Notes under the pieces: generated by a model
The model's database searches: none
Seen by the model: the letters and a program-made list of their open reading frames with translations, nothing else
What the model was told of the DNA's origin: nothing
Origin: Lamellibrachia columna
Lineage: Eukaryota > Annelida > Polychaeta > Sabellida > Siboglinidae
Assembly: GCA_963662155.1 (NCBI GenBank)
Contig: OY759261.1
Coordinates: forward strand, 70,151,169 to 70,215,168
Reading direction: 5' to 3'
DNA: 64,000 nucleotides
Shown: positions 29,701-39,996 of the stretch, in pieces
Layout: each line of letters begins with the position of its first letter
Numbering within the stretch: the first letter of the stretch is position 1
Made by a program: the position numbers and the translations under genes

Positions 29701-32700
29701 GTATGACTCTACGCTGTATGCTGTATGACTCTACACTGTATGCTGTATGACTCTACACTGTATGCTGTATGACTCTACACTGTATGCTGTATGACTCTAC
29801 ACTGTATGCTGTATGACTCTACACTGTATGCTGTATGACTCTACACTGTATGCTGTACATACCTTATATTGTAAACGGTACACTATACATTTTTTTATTG
29901 TTTGCTCATTGCTGTAACATGTCTGAATTTCTGGGGCATCTTTTACACTATTGATAATGTCATTAAAAACAACCTTTATGAGACTTATGCAAAAAGACTG
30001 TATTCACATTTACTTTCCATTGGAAAGTAAATGTGAATACAAGGAAATTATTGGAAAATTTTCATTTGGAGGTGTGTCAAACGGAAGAGAAGTAGAATCA
30101 CGGTTTTGTCCGAAGTGTTGAATGCCTTGTCTTTTCGTTCAAATTAAGTGACTTTGAAGCTTCAGGTATCGTCAGTTGAAGATTTAACATGCTGTGTGGA
30201 ATACCATTTCGACAGATTAAAAATATCGGTTTCAGAACTGCATAAAAATTACCATTGAAATGGTATACTGCCATATTGTTTACACCACTAACTTAGGCTT
30301 TAAAATTATGGAGGTGCCTGTGTTGGAATTTATCAACATGATGTATATTCATTCAGATCATTATTATCATCTTCTAATACCATTTAATGTCTGTCTTTGT
30401 CTCTGAATAAACACAAACATTTTAACTCCAAAAACGACTCCCTATTCACTGTTGTCTATGACTTGCACTTGAAATTAGTATGAATAAATGCACCAGACAT
30501 CTAAACCTTATTGGCAACTGTTGTTGTTTTTGACGTTAATTTTATGATTTGTAATTAACATAGTTCAGTCTGTGTTTTATGTTTAATACTTACCAGTACA
30601 TGTTGAAAGTGTTAGGGTTAATTCATGTTGAGTTGTTGTTGTTTGCAGAGAACACAGCTCTGTCATCGGTGGACCCAGCAGTGTTGAAAGAGGCCTACTC
30701 AGCTGTCGCCACGTTCTTATTAGAGGCAGTGAAAACTGACCAGAATGTCGACAGTCTCAGGTTAATACAATATATTTTCAACAAAACTAGTTTAGTTTTC
30801 AATGGAAAATGTAGGGCTACGAAAACAGTATGACATGTATAACAGTGTAACTGCCAAGGAAACATGAAAGTACAACTTGTCTTTCCTCATTTCAATCTCG
30901 TTTGTGTTGTTTTCTTGTTTTTATTTGTGCACAACATCATATGATATCATTGTATATATTTATTTGTGCACAACATCATATGATATCATTGTATATATTT
31001 ATTTGTGCACAACATCATATGATATTGTATATATTTATTTGTGCACAACATCATATGATATCATTGTATATATTTATTTGTGCACAACATCATATGATAT
31101 CATTGTATATATTTATTTGTGCACAACATCATATGATATCATTGTATATATTTATTTGTGCACAACATCATATGATATCATTGTATATATTTATTTGTGC
31201 ACAACATCATATGATATCATTGTATATATTTTGTACAGTTGTGCAGTTTTTTATCATAATAATGCTAAAATATTATTTGTTTTTTTATGTAGCTTACCAT
31301 AAAATATTGTTTTATAAATGGCAATGAAATATACAAAATTGTTTTACAATTTTGTTGATGATGCCTTCAGAGGATTTAACTCTATATTTGGTAAAATAAT
31401 TCATATCTTGTATGACATATTTTTTGCAGTCACCTTTTAGAAGACGTCAAATTCAGTCCAGATAGGATTGCACTATTTAATAAGATATACACCGTGAGTA
31501 TGAAGCAATATAATCATAAATTTAGCGTTTCTATTCTTGACAGCTGAACTCATAGATTAAAAAACCTATTTTTCATTTCATCGCCGTTTCAATATCTCCT
31601 GCCCAGAATGTTTTATTATTTCTTTTCTTCCAATCCTAAGTGCATGAAATTAATTTAATTAATTAATTTTTCTATTTAAATAGCGGCTTCGATAGTCTTG
31701 ATGTCATGATGACAAAATAATTGGCAGGTTTTTGTATCCAAGAGGGCTAAAACTCCAATGAAACCATATATTTTCTGGCAGATTCTTATTAAGTGGCTAT
31801 TCTCGAGACTGTTATTTTTTGTTTTACCCACAAACATTACCCTGTCATGCTCTTGTATGTAAGATAAATGTAAACATTATCCTGTCATGCTCTTGTATGT
31901 AAGATAAATGTAAACATTACCCTGTCATGCTCTTGTATGTAAGATAAATGTAAACATTACCCTGTCATGCTCTTGTATGTAAGATAAATGTAAACATTAC
32001 CCTGTCATGCTCTTGTATGTAAGATAAATATAAACATTACCCTGTCATGCTCTTGTATGTAAGATAAATGTAAACATTACCCTGTCATGCCCTTGTATGT
32101 AAGATAAATGTAAACATTACCCTGTCATGCTCTTGTATGTAAGATAAATGTAAATAATTATCTTGTGTCTGTTGTTTTCAGGATCAGAAACCACAGCTTC
32201 AAATATTGCTGTCAAGGTCAGTGTATATTGCTTTTTGAGAAAATGGCTAATGGCTAAAAAAGTGTAATATAATTGATTATCACCAATTATATTTGGTTCA
32301 TTATTATTGCTTCCACATCAAATCGTCAAGTACAATATATATGGCTACATTTGTATTTCTGTCCACATCTGTTTTGTATTCTTGAAAGACAAAATCTTCA
32401 CAAGGTAATGTTTTTTTCTTCATAATGTCTAGAAGGAATACAGAGGAGAGCAACTAAGATGATTCTAGAACTGAGAGACCTTAAGAATGCCAAAAATAAT
32501 GTGGTTTAACAACCCTAGAGACAAGTAAGTTAAGGGAGATCAATTTTAAGTTTGTTAAGATATTGAATATGTATGAAAATTTTAATAAAATTTGTTTTTC
32601 TTAACTAAGAACTAGAGGACATGAGGTAACCTTAGTGAAGGATCAGTGTAGATTGGATATCAGAAAGTACTCCTTCTCACAGAGGACAATAAATTAATGG

Positions 32701-35700
32701 AACAGATTATCCACAGATTGTGTAAATGCTACCAACATGTTGAAAAAAAATTGACAAATATCTCAAAAGGGCGGTTTACACACAGGTGAGTCCATGAAAA
32801 AATGTTTAACTTTCAATATACCAGTATAGGCATCCTTGTCCTCTTGCTATGCTTTTGCCTTGAATGGCAATCTTGTGAACTCTATAGTTTGGAGATACGT
32901 GAACATTTTTGTAAGCAACAATGTGTCACAATTGATTCAAAGTTTGGTGCATGTGTAAAATGTTGGTTTTAATAAACCTGATATTCTGTTGTAGTGTTGG
33001 TAAATCTCACCCAAATATTGTCGACGTAGATTGGAGGGTGGACTACTGCTTGAAGGTATGACATCTTATTGTTCAACATGATTTTACTCATACATAAATA
33101 TTCAAACCACAATATGTTATAGTAATAAAACAGTTTTTTTCAAGAGTAAGTTACACAGCTAGACCTGATAATTTCTTTATGTAATGTTTTACCTGAATAA
33201 TGTATAGTTTTTTTTGTGTCAAAAACACTGATCTATGATAAAAAAAATACTGGGGAAAATCTTTTATTTTGCACTACAATGTATAATTTTTGAGTGTCTG
33301 ATTCTATTAAACAACTGATGTGATTTTATTTGTGGCGCATTTTATTGAGCGATTCCATACTAGTCTTTTTATTGTACTAAATGGGTGGTTCTGTTATCTA
33401 TGTTTCTATTAAGCGGAATCCACTGTAATATTGATTTATAATTGGACATACATTTACATGTATTTGTTTAAAATGTGTATACACATTTTCTTGACTAAGG
33501 TTACTCTATTATTCTTGGTGTTGAGAATAGTTTAGTACCAACAAATACCCACATTTGATACATCAGATCACACCTGTACTCTCATAATGTAACATTTACA
33601 TAATAAAGTATAGATTTGTTGGCCATTTAAACTGAATAAATGTGTAGTAACATTTTCCATTTCATCATCAGAAACTGTGAGAATGGGGTTAGTTATTAAT
33701 TTTACTTCCATTTATGCCCACTGCATTACTGCCTGTGTTTTTTTGGAGAATCCAACTATTTTGTATGGTTTTTTTCAGAACTAATTTTTCAAAAGAGTGA
33801 ATGACTCAACATTATTATTTCACTAATGTTGTGTGTTTTAGAACAACTGGGTCGATGGAATAAATGAGCAAACATTTAACTAATGTTGTATGTTATTGTT
33901 TTTAGAACAATCAGATTGACAGAGTGAATGAACCAACATTTCTCATTTCACTAAAAACTCAGGTAGGTATCATCCAGTTTTATATTTCCTTTTTGTTTTG
34001 ATATCAAAGTATCAAAAGAGTTGAAATGGAAAGTTCTGGGAGCATGTTTAATGCCAGTATTGGCCTAAACATTTTACGCTCGGTGTATCTGCACATGCAC
34101 GAACCGGTAGTTGATATTATAGCTGCAATAATAGTTACTGTATATAATAACAATGAATTATAGCACAGAATGTCAACCACGGAAAATAATGGATGGATTT
34201 ACACTTTCTGTCGTAAAATATGAAATAATTTAAATATAAAGTGGCATTTTCTGTTGTGAACTGTTTTCCTTATGCACACACGTTGGTACAGATAATTATG
34301 TATAGATATATATGTGTATATTCTATAACTAGCAATGCTCATGTTTCAAGATACACCCATGCACAGATACACCAAGTGGAAACTATTTGATGTTGGAGAA
34401 ATGTTAGACCGACACCGGCACATGTGTATGGTCTTGAGACGGTGGCACTGACAGAGCATGTGTAATGCTGGCATGCCTGTGTGGTCTTGAGATGGTGGCA
34501 CTGACAGAGTGTGTGTAATGCAAGCATGCCTGTGTGGTCTTGAGACGGTGGCACTGACAGAGCATGTGTAACGCCAGCATGCCTGTGTGGTCTTGAGACG
34601 GTGGCACTGGCAGAGTGTGTGTAACACTGTCACGCTTGTATGCATGTTCTTGAGACAGTGGCACTGACAGAGCATGTGTAATGGCAGCATGCCTGTGTGG
34701 TCTTGAGATGGTGGCACTGACAGAGCTTGTGTAATGCCAGCATGCCTGTGTGGTCTTGAGATGGTGGCACTGACAGAGCTTGTGTAATGCCGGCATGCCT
34801 GTGTGGTCTTGAGAATGTGGCACTGACAGAACGTGTGTAACGCGAGCATGCCTGTGTGGTCTTGAGAAGGTGGCACTGACAGAACGTGTGTAACGCCGGC
34901 ATGCCTGTGTGGTCTTGAGAATGTGGCACTGACAGAACATGTGTAACTCCGGCATGCCTGTGTGGTCTTGAGAAGGTGGCACTGACAGAACGTGTGTAAC
35001 GCCGGCATGCCTGTGTGGTCTTGAGAAGGTGGCACTGACAGAACGTGTGTAACGCCGGCATGCCTGTGTGGTCTTGAGAAGGTGGCACTGACAGAGCTTG
35101 TGTAATGCCAGCATGCCTGTGTGGTCTTGAGATGGTGGCACTGACAGAGCTTGTGTAATGCCGGCATGCCTGTGTGGTCTTGAGAATGTGGCACTGACAG
35201 AACGTGTGTAACGCCAGCATGCCTGTGTGGTCTTGAGAAGGTGGCACTGACAGAACGTGTGTAACGCCGGCATGCCTGTGTGGTCTTGAGAATGTGGCAC
35301 TGACAGAACGTGTGTAACGCCGGCATGCCTGTGTGGTCTTGAGAAGGTGGCACTGACAGAACGTGTGTAACACCGGCATGCCTGTGTGGTCTTGAGAAGG
35401 TGGCACTGACAGAACGTGTGTAACGCCGGCATGCCTGTGTGGTCTTGAGAAGGTGGCACTGACAGAACGTGTGTAACGCCGGCATGCCTGTGTGGTCTTG
35501 AGAAGGTGGCACTGACATAACGTGTGTAATGCCGGCATGCCTGTGTGGTCTTGAGAAGGTGGCACTGACAGAACGTGTGTAACGCCGGCATGCCTGTGTG
35601 GTCTTGAGAAGGTGGCACTGACAGAACGTGTGTAACGCCGGCATGCCTGTGTGGTCTTGAGAAGGTGGCACTGACAGAACGTGTGTAACGCCTGCATGCC

Positions 35701-38211
35701 TGTGTGGTCTTGAGAAGGTGGCACTGACAGAACGTGTGTAACGCCGGCATGCCTGTGTGGTCTTGAGAAGGTGGCACTGACAGAACGTGTGTAACGCCGG
35801 CATGCCTGTGTGGTCTTGAGAAGGTGGCACTGACAGAACGTGTGTAACGCCGGCATGCCTGTGTGGTCTTGAGACAGTGGCATTGACAGCACGTGTGTAA
35901 CGCCGGCATGCCTGTGTGGTCTTGAGAAGGTGGCACTGACAGAATGTGTGTAACGCTGGCATGCCTGTGTAGTCTTGAGACAGTGGCACTGACAAAAGCT
36001 GCATGTTTGTGAGAACAGCTGGGTCCAGAGAATACCAGGAGCAGAGATGACGGATAGAAGGCGGATGAGTGACCTGAGGGAAGAGATTGGGATGCAGTTC
36101 AGCCCAACGGAAAGAATAGTAAGAAGCTGGATGATGTGAGCAGGGCACTTGGTGCAGATGGAGGAGGGCTGCCAACCAAGGAAAGGAGAGGCGATGAAAC
36201 AGCCAGGCCATAAAAAGGGGAGACTGCGACTGAGATGGGAGGACTGTGTAGAGGGATGTAAGAAAGACAGAGGAGGATGAAAATTGGAGGGAGAAGGCTG
36301 CTGACAAGGACAAGGAAAGGGATAACATCTGGGGCAGTGCAGCAGTACATGAACTAGCCTCAGCCCTTTATAAAGGGAGCAAGAAAAGGGATAACAACTG
36401 GGGCGGTGCAGCAGTACATGAACTAGCTTCACCCCTTTATAAAGGGAGCAGTGAAGACGAACAGCTATGTTTTGCTCCTTCAGAAAGTTGTTCATTATCT
36501 CCCAGTTTCTCAGTGACTTTGACAATGTCCATAACCCTGTTCTTCTTATGCATTCAGCAGAGTGGTCGGCCAGGGTTGGAGCCAGTGCAGCTGGCCTGTA
36601 CACAGGAACAACTGCAGGTGAGCAACAATTCTTACAGTACCAGTAAAAAAATCATTGGACCATCTAGTAGTTCAGGCATGTTCTCTAACTGTGCATAAGA
36701 AATAATTGAAATTGTAAATTTTCTTGCATTTCATTTCAGACAACTGGAACTGCTTAATAATTATGAACGGCTTAACCCCTTTTGTTTTGGTGCGCTGCCG
36801 AGCTTGGGTCTCCCGAGGATTTTAGCGCAATAGAAGTATTTTATATATTACTATTATATGTGTGTCATAGATATGGAATATTATTTTCAAAATATGTGGT
36901 ACGTGATTCACTCAATCTTCTTTATTGCCAATATAGCATAACATGCTAACAAATCTTCTCCAGCCAGCATGATTAGTCAGTTCTTAATTAACAAATAAAA
37001 TAAATTATACAATATTAATTAAAAATTAAACTTTGGAGTTCCCAAGACTGGCTTAAATCGACATACTACTAAAACAGGAACCTAGTTTAGTAGTGTGTCT
37101 GTTTAGGCCAGTGTTAGGCACGCAGGTTTAATTTTAATTTAATATTGTATTCATTTTTTATCATTTGTTAATTAACTAACAACTGACTAATCATGTAAGA
37201 CATTTTTATTAAACAATATTCCATGTCTATGACACATAAATAACATATGTTGACAATTTAAATAATTTCTGATTCTCAGTTTTGGTTGTGGTCAAGAGAA
37301 TGTCTGAAATGTGATCTGTACAGCTCTCTAATTGTCAAGACAGCTGCTGGAGTACCACAAATAATCGGACAAGGCCATAAGTCGCCATAAGACATGATTA
37401 TCTGTGCTACTCCGCCAGTCGTTGAGCATAATAATTGACTCCACTATTTCAGCTTTCTTCAATGCAAATGTTAAAGAGTCTGGTACTAACTTACATGTTG
37501 ATAATATGAGAATCCCTTTTTCAAAACCAGCGTGACTTGGTGTACTGGCAATTATCATGTGTGCATCATTGTGAGAGTTAAAATTCCATCCTCAATTGAT
37601 GTAGCCCATCAGAAATCAGATTCTTTGATGTTAAAATATATTGTGTGTGAATAGTTTAAGTGATATGCGCAGTCAGTTTAATGAGAGTGCTTACTTTAAG
37701 TAAAATCATCACAAGAATTCACTTTGATCATTAGATCGGGTGACATATGAATGTGTTGGTAGTATCATTGTGTTATAGTATATATAGTATATCAACATAA
37801 TGAGCCACACCAGTTTTGCCAATTTGACCAGGCCCCGTTAAAAATAATTTCATACTCTGTCCGATACTCTGTCCGATTCCATCAAAACTAAATAAAAAAA
37901 ATACAAAACGAGCTAGCATACTAAATAAGTTCAGTTTTTCATGAAATGAGTCTGAACTTAGATGCGTTAAAATTCAATTGAATCTCTCAGTTGTGCTAAC
38001 TTTGTATGTCATGTTTGAATGTTTGGTAATTAGCAGTAAGTGTAGTGTTCTACAGATCATAAGAGTAGAAATAGTCTTTGTATCAATGTATTATGTGGAA
38101 ATCATATTGAATTGTTGTATATTAGTTACAAAATGTCCTTGATTTTTGCAGGACCTGGTCACAAAGTTGCGAGATGCGTGCAAAAGTTTAGAGAGAACAA
38201 GTGAAATGTAG
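17410..38211 (+). CDS. COMMD3: COMM domain-containing protein 3
   Basis: Eight coding exons: 17410-17554, 30649-30760, 31430-31493, 32182-32216, 32995-33055, 33906-33962, 36561-36617, 38152-38211. All introns are GT-AG and every junction stays in phase; the product is 196 aa (human COMMD3 is 195). The N-terminal helical domain starts MELSLSTDVLEGLQLIADNA. Exon 2 gives VDPAVLKEAYSAVATFLLEA. The COMM domain (about residues 120-196) includes VDVDWRVDYCLK and ends QDLVTKLRDACKSLERTSEM. COMMD proteins form heteromeric rings in the Commander complex, which acts in endosomal recycling, and have been tied to NF-kB control. The GTG codon six bases upstream is not a plausible start. The exon-7 acceptor is a tandem CAGCAG, allowing one extra Gln (197 aa). 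Intron 1 is 13.1 kb and full of repeats. Two decayed copies of exon 6 lie in intron 5. Confidence 0.93.
18030..19370. mobile_element. Element bounded by 150-bp imperfect inverted repeats
   Basis: The sequence at about 18045-18185 recurs inverted at about 19190-19325 (for example gagaagagagtct, then gtggtct, the cactgtcacca block and ggtgttcccat). The right outer edge continues with a tandem CGAGAGTCGGATgAG motif resembling pogo-like ends (TCTCGCTTATCC read inward). This suggests a foldback or non-autonomous DNA transposon of about 1.3 kb in COMMD3 intron 1. No transposase is visible between the arms. Confidence 0.55.
19371..20315. other. COMMD3 intron 1, nothing recognised
   Basis: Unassigned intron sequence without coding similarity. 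There is a short (AT)n near 20300. Confidence 0.35.
20320..20570. mobile_element. CCAACGTTGG-rich palindromic MITE-like element
   Basis: Repeated self-complementary decamers (CCAACGTTGG and near variants) lie at about 20339-20357, 20418-20439, 20480-20492 and 20535-20552. The two edges are roughly inverted copies (gttgacccaacgttggccca and ttggtccaacgttgggccaa). Such elements are common non-autonomous repeats in invertebrate genomes; the superfamily is not assigned. Confidence 0.6.
20580..21390 (+). pseudogene. Fragment of a different LINE reverse transcriptase
   Basis: Reads GSADDISLVAPSIYALNKMC, QFNPSKCHPIKYG, YVGHIIGPGTH, NISTKFQLFMLYCTSFYGVC, TWRKGIRKLFNLPVCTHCNM and VPLLADCLPIQIRL. These are the palm ADD motif and thumb/C-terminal region of a non-LTR reverse transcriptase. 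Stops occur at about 20781, 20809 and 21115. It abuts a CR1-like copy at about 21391, so one element probably inserted into or beside the other. Confidence 0.75.
21884..21976. repeat. 19-bp tandem repeat in LINE
   Basis: About five copies of cagaagacagcgtgttgta, grown from the LINE codons for DRRQRVV. The unit is not a multiple of three, so it destroys the frame. Confidence 0.9.
21978..22168. mobile_element. 191-bp MITE with TA target duplication
   Basis: Ends are CAGTCGAACCTtactatta and, read inward from the right, CAGTCGAACCTcgcgttat, flanked by TA on both sides (21976-21977 and 22169-22170). Terminal inverted repeats plus a TA duplication indicate a Tc1/mariner/pogo-type non-autonomous element. 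It is inserted in the CR1-like copy at 21391-23290. A relative with CAGTAGAACT-type ends lies at 53579-53756. Confidence 0.85.
22543..22805. repeat. 32-bp tandem repeat in LINE
   Basis: About eight copies of a unit beginning aagtttcagagcagtgtggt, grown from the LINE segment KVSEQCGIATSK. All three forward frames are open because 32 is not a multiple of three and the unit has no stop. Confidence 0.95.
23640..23772. repeat. (AC)n microsatellite with GATATGATCCGACAGACAGA leader
   Basis: A pure AC tract of about 75 bp follows ggagatatgatccgacagac. The leader looks like the 3' end of a retroposon with a simple-repeat tail, but I cannot name it. Confidence 0.8.
23773..24209. other. COMMD3 intron 1, nothing recognised
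   Basis: Unassigned sequence between the (AC)n tract and the 22-bp satellite. Confidence 0.3.
24228..29857. repeat. 5.6-kb satellite of a 22-bp unit in COMMD3 intron 1
   Basis: About 250 copies of ctgtatgctgtatgactctaca. Frequent variants are cggtctgctgtatgactcta, ctgattgctgtatgactcta and cgctgtatgctgtatgactc. Shorter units (for example 12-bp and 18-20-bp deletions) occur. Rare variant blocks recur at long distance: gctctatgacactacacggt at about 24718 and again 2590 bp later; the block starting tctatactgtatg at 25101, 25786 and 28147. These show internal segmental duplication. No reading frame stays open. Confidence 0.98.
29858..30640. other. Distal COMMD3 intron 1
   Basis: Unassigned intron sequence apart from the palindrome at 30000-30040. 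The exon-2 acceptor tract (gttgttgtttgcag) ends at 30648. Confidence 0.4.
30000..30040. repeat. Perfect 20-bp inverted repeat with 1-nt spacer
   Basis: Left arm gtattcacatttactttcca, spacer t, right arm its exact reverse complement. It can form a 20-bp hairpin. No mismatch is seen. Confidence 0.95.
30926..31229. repeat. 39-bp minisatellite in COMMD3 intron 2
   Basis: Eight copies of a unit containing tttgtgcacaacatcatatg and atatcattgtatat. One copy is 3 bp shorter. The period is a multiple of three, so spurious open frames cross it. Confidence 0.95.
31829..32153. repeat. 40-bp minisatellite in COMMD3 intron 3
   Basis: About eight copies of aaacattaccctgtcatgct followed by cttgtatgtaagataaatgt, nearly identical. 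The array ends about 28 bp before exon 4. Confidence 0.95.
32430..32880 (+). pseudogene. 3' fragment of the CR1-like LINE in COMMD3 intron 4
   Basis: Frames read RRATKMILELRDL, then broken TTLETS-like and EDMR sequence and KDQCRLDIRK-like traces up to about 32790, matching the C-terminus of the element at 56364-59237. The following 3' UTR (atccttgtcctcttgct) is also shared. Confidence 0.8.
32996..33905. other. COMMD3 exon 5 and intron 5
   Basis: Apart from the exon end at 33055 and the exon-6 relics at 33770-33885, this intron shows only a possible MITE end (aagcggaatccactgta at about 33411). Confidence 0.35.
33770..33890 (+). pseudogene. Two decayed upstream copies of COMMD3 exon 6
   Basis: Exon 6 (33906-33962) begins tttttagAACAATCAGATTG. 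A first relic at about 33837-33885 reads gttttagAACAACTGGGTCG and continues gaataaatgagcaaacattt. A second at about 33771-33828 reads tttttcagAACTAATTTTTC, then agagtgaatgactcaacatt and atttcactaa. Both keep a splice acceptor but have stops or lost bases, and neither keeps the CAG|GTAGGT donor. Confidence 0.75.
34080..34375. mobile_element. Possible TIR element with GGTGTATCTG ends
   Basis: Left end cggtgtatctgcacatgcac. The right end read inward is cttggtgtatctgtgcatgg. The same end (gtgcatgctcagatacacca, inverted) recurs at about 40068-40088 with related internal sequence. Target duplication not resolved. Confidence 0.5.
34424..35996. repeat. 53-bp minisatellite in COMMD3 intron 6
   Basis: About 30 copies of a unit beginning gtggtcttgagaaggtggca and ending cggcatgcctgt, with substitution variants. 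Because 53 is not a multiple of three and the unit has no stop on the minus strand, all three minus frames are open for over 500 codons. These long frames (up to 660 codons) are repeat artefacts, not genes. Confidence 0.95.
36316..36453. repeat. 69-bp direct duplication
   Basis: Two copies of aaagggataacatctggggc through ccctttataaaggg, offset by 69 bp, with about four differences. It includes the palindrome ccctttataaaggg twice. Confidence 0.85.
36737..36845 (+). mobile_element. LINE 3' UTR fragment in COMMD3 intron 7
   Basis: Shares ggcttaaccccttttgtttt, ggtgcgc, gccgagcttgggt and gaggat-ttagcg with the 3' UTR of the LINE fragment at 38625-38999. No coding part is retained. Confidence 0.75.
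36846..38151. other. COMMD3 intron 7, nothing recognised
   Basis: AT-rich intron without recognisable coding sequence or arrays. Confidence 0.35.
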
Positions 38212-38270
38212 ACATGCTCAAGAATGTGCATTTAGAGACAGACTTTCATAGTTTTTTTTACAGTAATTGT

Positions 38271-38276
38271 AATAAA
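38271..38276 (+). terminator. Candidate COMMD3 polyadenylation signal
   Basis: AATAAA 60 bp after the COMMD3 stop codon. Confidence 0.55.
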
Positions 38277-38624
38277 TAGACTATGTATAAACCCAGTTTA
38301 AAATATAAAAGTAGTGTAGGTGTGTGTGCGTAGAAAAGATATTACAGGGCTTAGAAATCACAGCAAACGAGATGCAAGACTTAAATAGTAACATGTGTTA
38401 GTGGCTTATTATGTATGTATTGAGCAGCTGTTATGAAGGACAGTATGTTGTAATTATAGGAGCTGCTAGTGTGTAATCATTAAATGCACATCAACAGTTA
38501 TTAATGCACAAAGTAAATAAAATTATGATTGCCTGTTAATTAAGTGTTTCAGTTTATGCTCTTCTCAGACCACAAAACTTGGTTGGTGCTAGCAAGGGAA
38601 TTCCATGTTTGTTAGAAATTATAG

Positions 38625-38999
38625 ATGAAACCAGCGTATCTACATCCACTGCTCACTCCTGCTAGACAGCATAGACAGCTTCGATCATCTAATTCTAATC
38701 TACTTTTCGTTCCCAGTGTTAAGACAAATGTTGGAACTAGAGCTTTTTCAGTTGCTGCACCGACTCTGTGGAACTCACTCCCTGTTAGTGTTAAGTCTGT
38801 AGGAAATATAACAACATTTTGCCATCAACTAAAAACTCACCTGTTTAAACTTGCTTATCCTCCATAGTTCCCCATCGTACCAATCCAACTGTTTACAACT
38901 GGAATTGCAAATCGATTATGAACTGCTTAACCCCTTTTGTTTTGGTGCGCGCCGAGCTTGGGTTTCCTGAGGATGTTAGCGTAATTGAAGTGTTGTATT
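38625..38999 (+). mobile_element. LINE 3' end (RT C-terminus and UTR)
   Basis: Reads TNVGTRAFSVAAPTLWNSLP, VSVKSVGNITTFCHQLKTHL and FKLAYPP then a stop at 38865. This C-terminus is typical of L2/CR1/jockey-like reverse transcriptases. The 3' UTR follows, and another copy of it lies at 36737-36845. Confidence 0.8.
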
Positions 39000-39237
39000 G
39001 TGTTAATTATGCATATATTTTCATACTTTATCATGGTTTGTTGCCACACTCATGAACCAATGGTGACAAAGTTAGTACTAATGTTACTACGGTTCCAGTT
39101 CTGTGGACCTTTGCAGTTCTCAGTTCTTGATAAGTTAATAATTACAGCACATTTGCATAATCAAATGATTAGTAGATTTTACAGGTTCTTATACTGTGTG
39201 GAAATATATTCGGATAATAGGAAAGGTTACAATAGGC

Positions 39238-39470
39238 ACAATGTGGTGGGTGTGGCTGCTGGGGTGGGTGTGGCCACTGGGGTGTGTGTGACCAGTGTGG
39301 TGGGTGTGGCCACTGGGGTGTGTGTGACCAGTGTGGTGGGTGTGGCCAGTGTGGTGGGTGTGGCCACTGGGGTGTGTGTGACCAGTGTGGTGGGTGTCAC
39401 TGGTGGTGTGTGTGTGACCAGTGTGGTGGGTGTGGCCAATATAGTGGGTGTGGCCAATGGGCATATCAGG
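39238..39470. repeat. GT-rich 18-bp minisatellite
   Basis: Units alternate between gtgggtgtggccactggg and gtgtgtgtgaccagtgtg for about 230 bp. Confidence 0.9.
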
Positions 39471-39869
39471 AGTGTGCGGGATATGATAGTGTTTAATTAC
39501 AAAATGTGTGCTGACGACTAAGTGACATCTTTGAGAGAGGTCCACTTTGGCATCCAGTTTTTTCCATTTAAAACACATTTGACTTATAGTATTATAGTAC
39601 TTTTACACAAAATTGGAAAGGTGTATTTTTTAGTTTTTGTTGTTGAATTATTGCACTAATCTGCTTTCCATTCACTGTATTGGCAATGCGTGCCTCCAGT
39701 TCGTGCTTGATTTTGGACAGGAGTGTGGTTAGGTGGGGTTTTAATGTTTTATATTAATTATTGGAATTTATTTATATTTACAAAGCCCCTAAACACGGAA
39801 GTCCTTTTTGACACTTGTGTACTTCTTAATTATTCTCACATATATTTTCCTCCCAAAAAGCTGCATTTT

Positions 39870-39923
39870 CTGTGGTAAACTATTGCACACACATTAGTGC
39901 AGCTAATTGTGTGTGTGTGTGTG

Positions 39924-39959
<36 letters not shown>

Positions 39960-39996
39960 GCTGCACCAATGTGTATGCAATAGTTTACCACAGAAA
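39870..39996. repeat. Long inverted repeat around a (TG)n(TA)n core
   Basis: Left arm tgtggtaaactattgcacac continues to cagctaatt. The right arm aattagctgca through gcaatagtttaccaca is its near-perfect complement; the arms are about 37 bp each. The core is (TG)n then (TA)n. It probably belongs to the MITE-like family also seen at 34080-34375. Confidence 0.85.

Noticed and set aside
24228..29857. CRISPR-like array
   Set aside because: Units are directly adjacent with no unique spacers, in an animal intron; it is a satellite.
34404..36603. Minus-strand open frames of 510-660 codons
   Set aside because: All come from the 53-bp array, which has no stop in any minus frame; there is no domain and no conserved start, and it is antisense within a COMMD3 intron.
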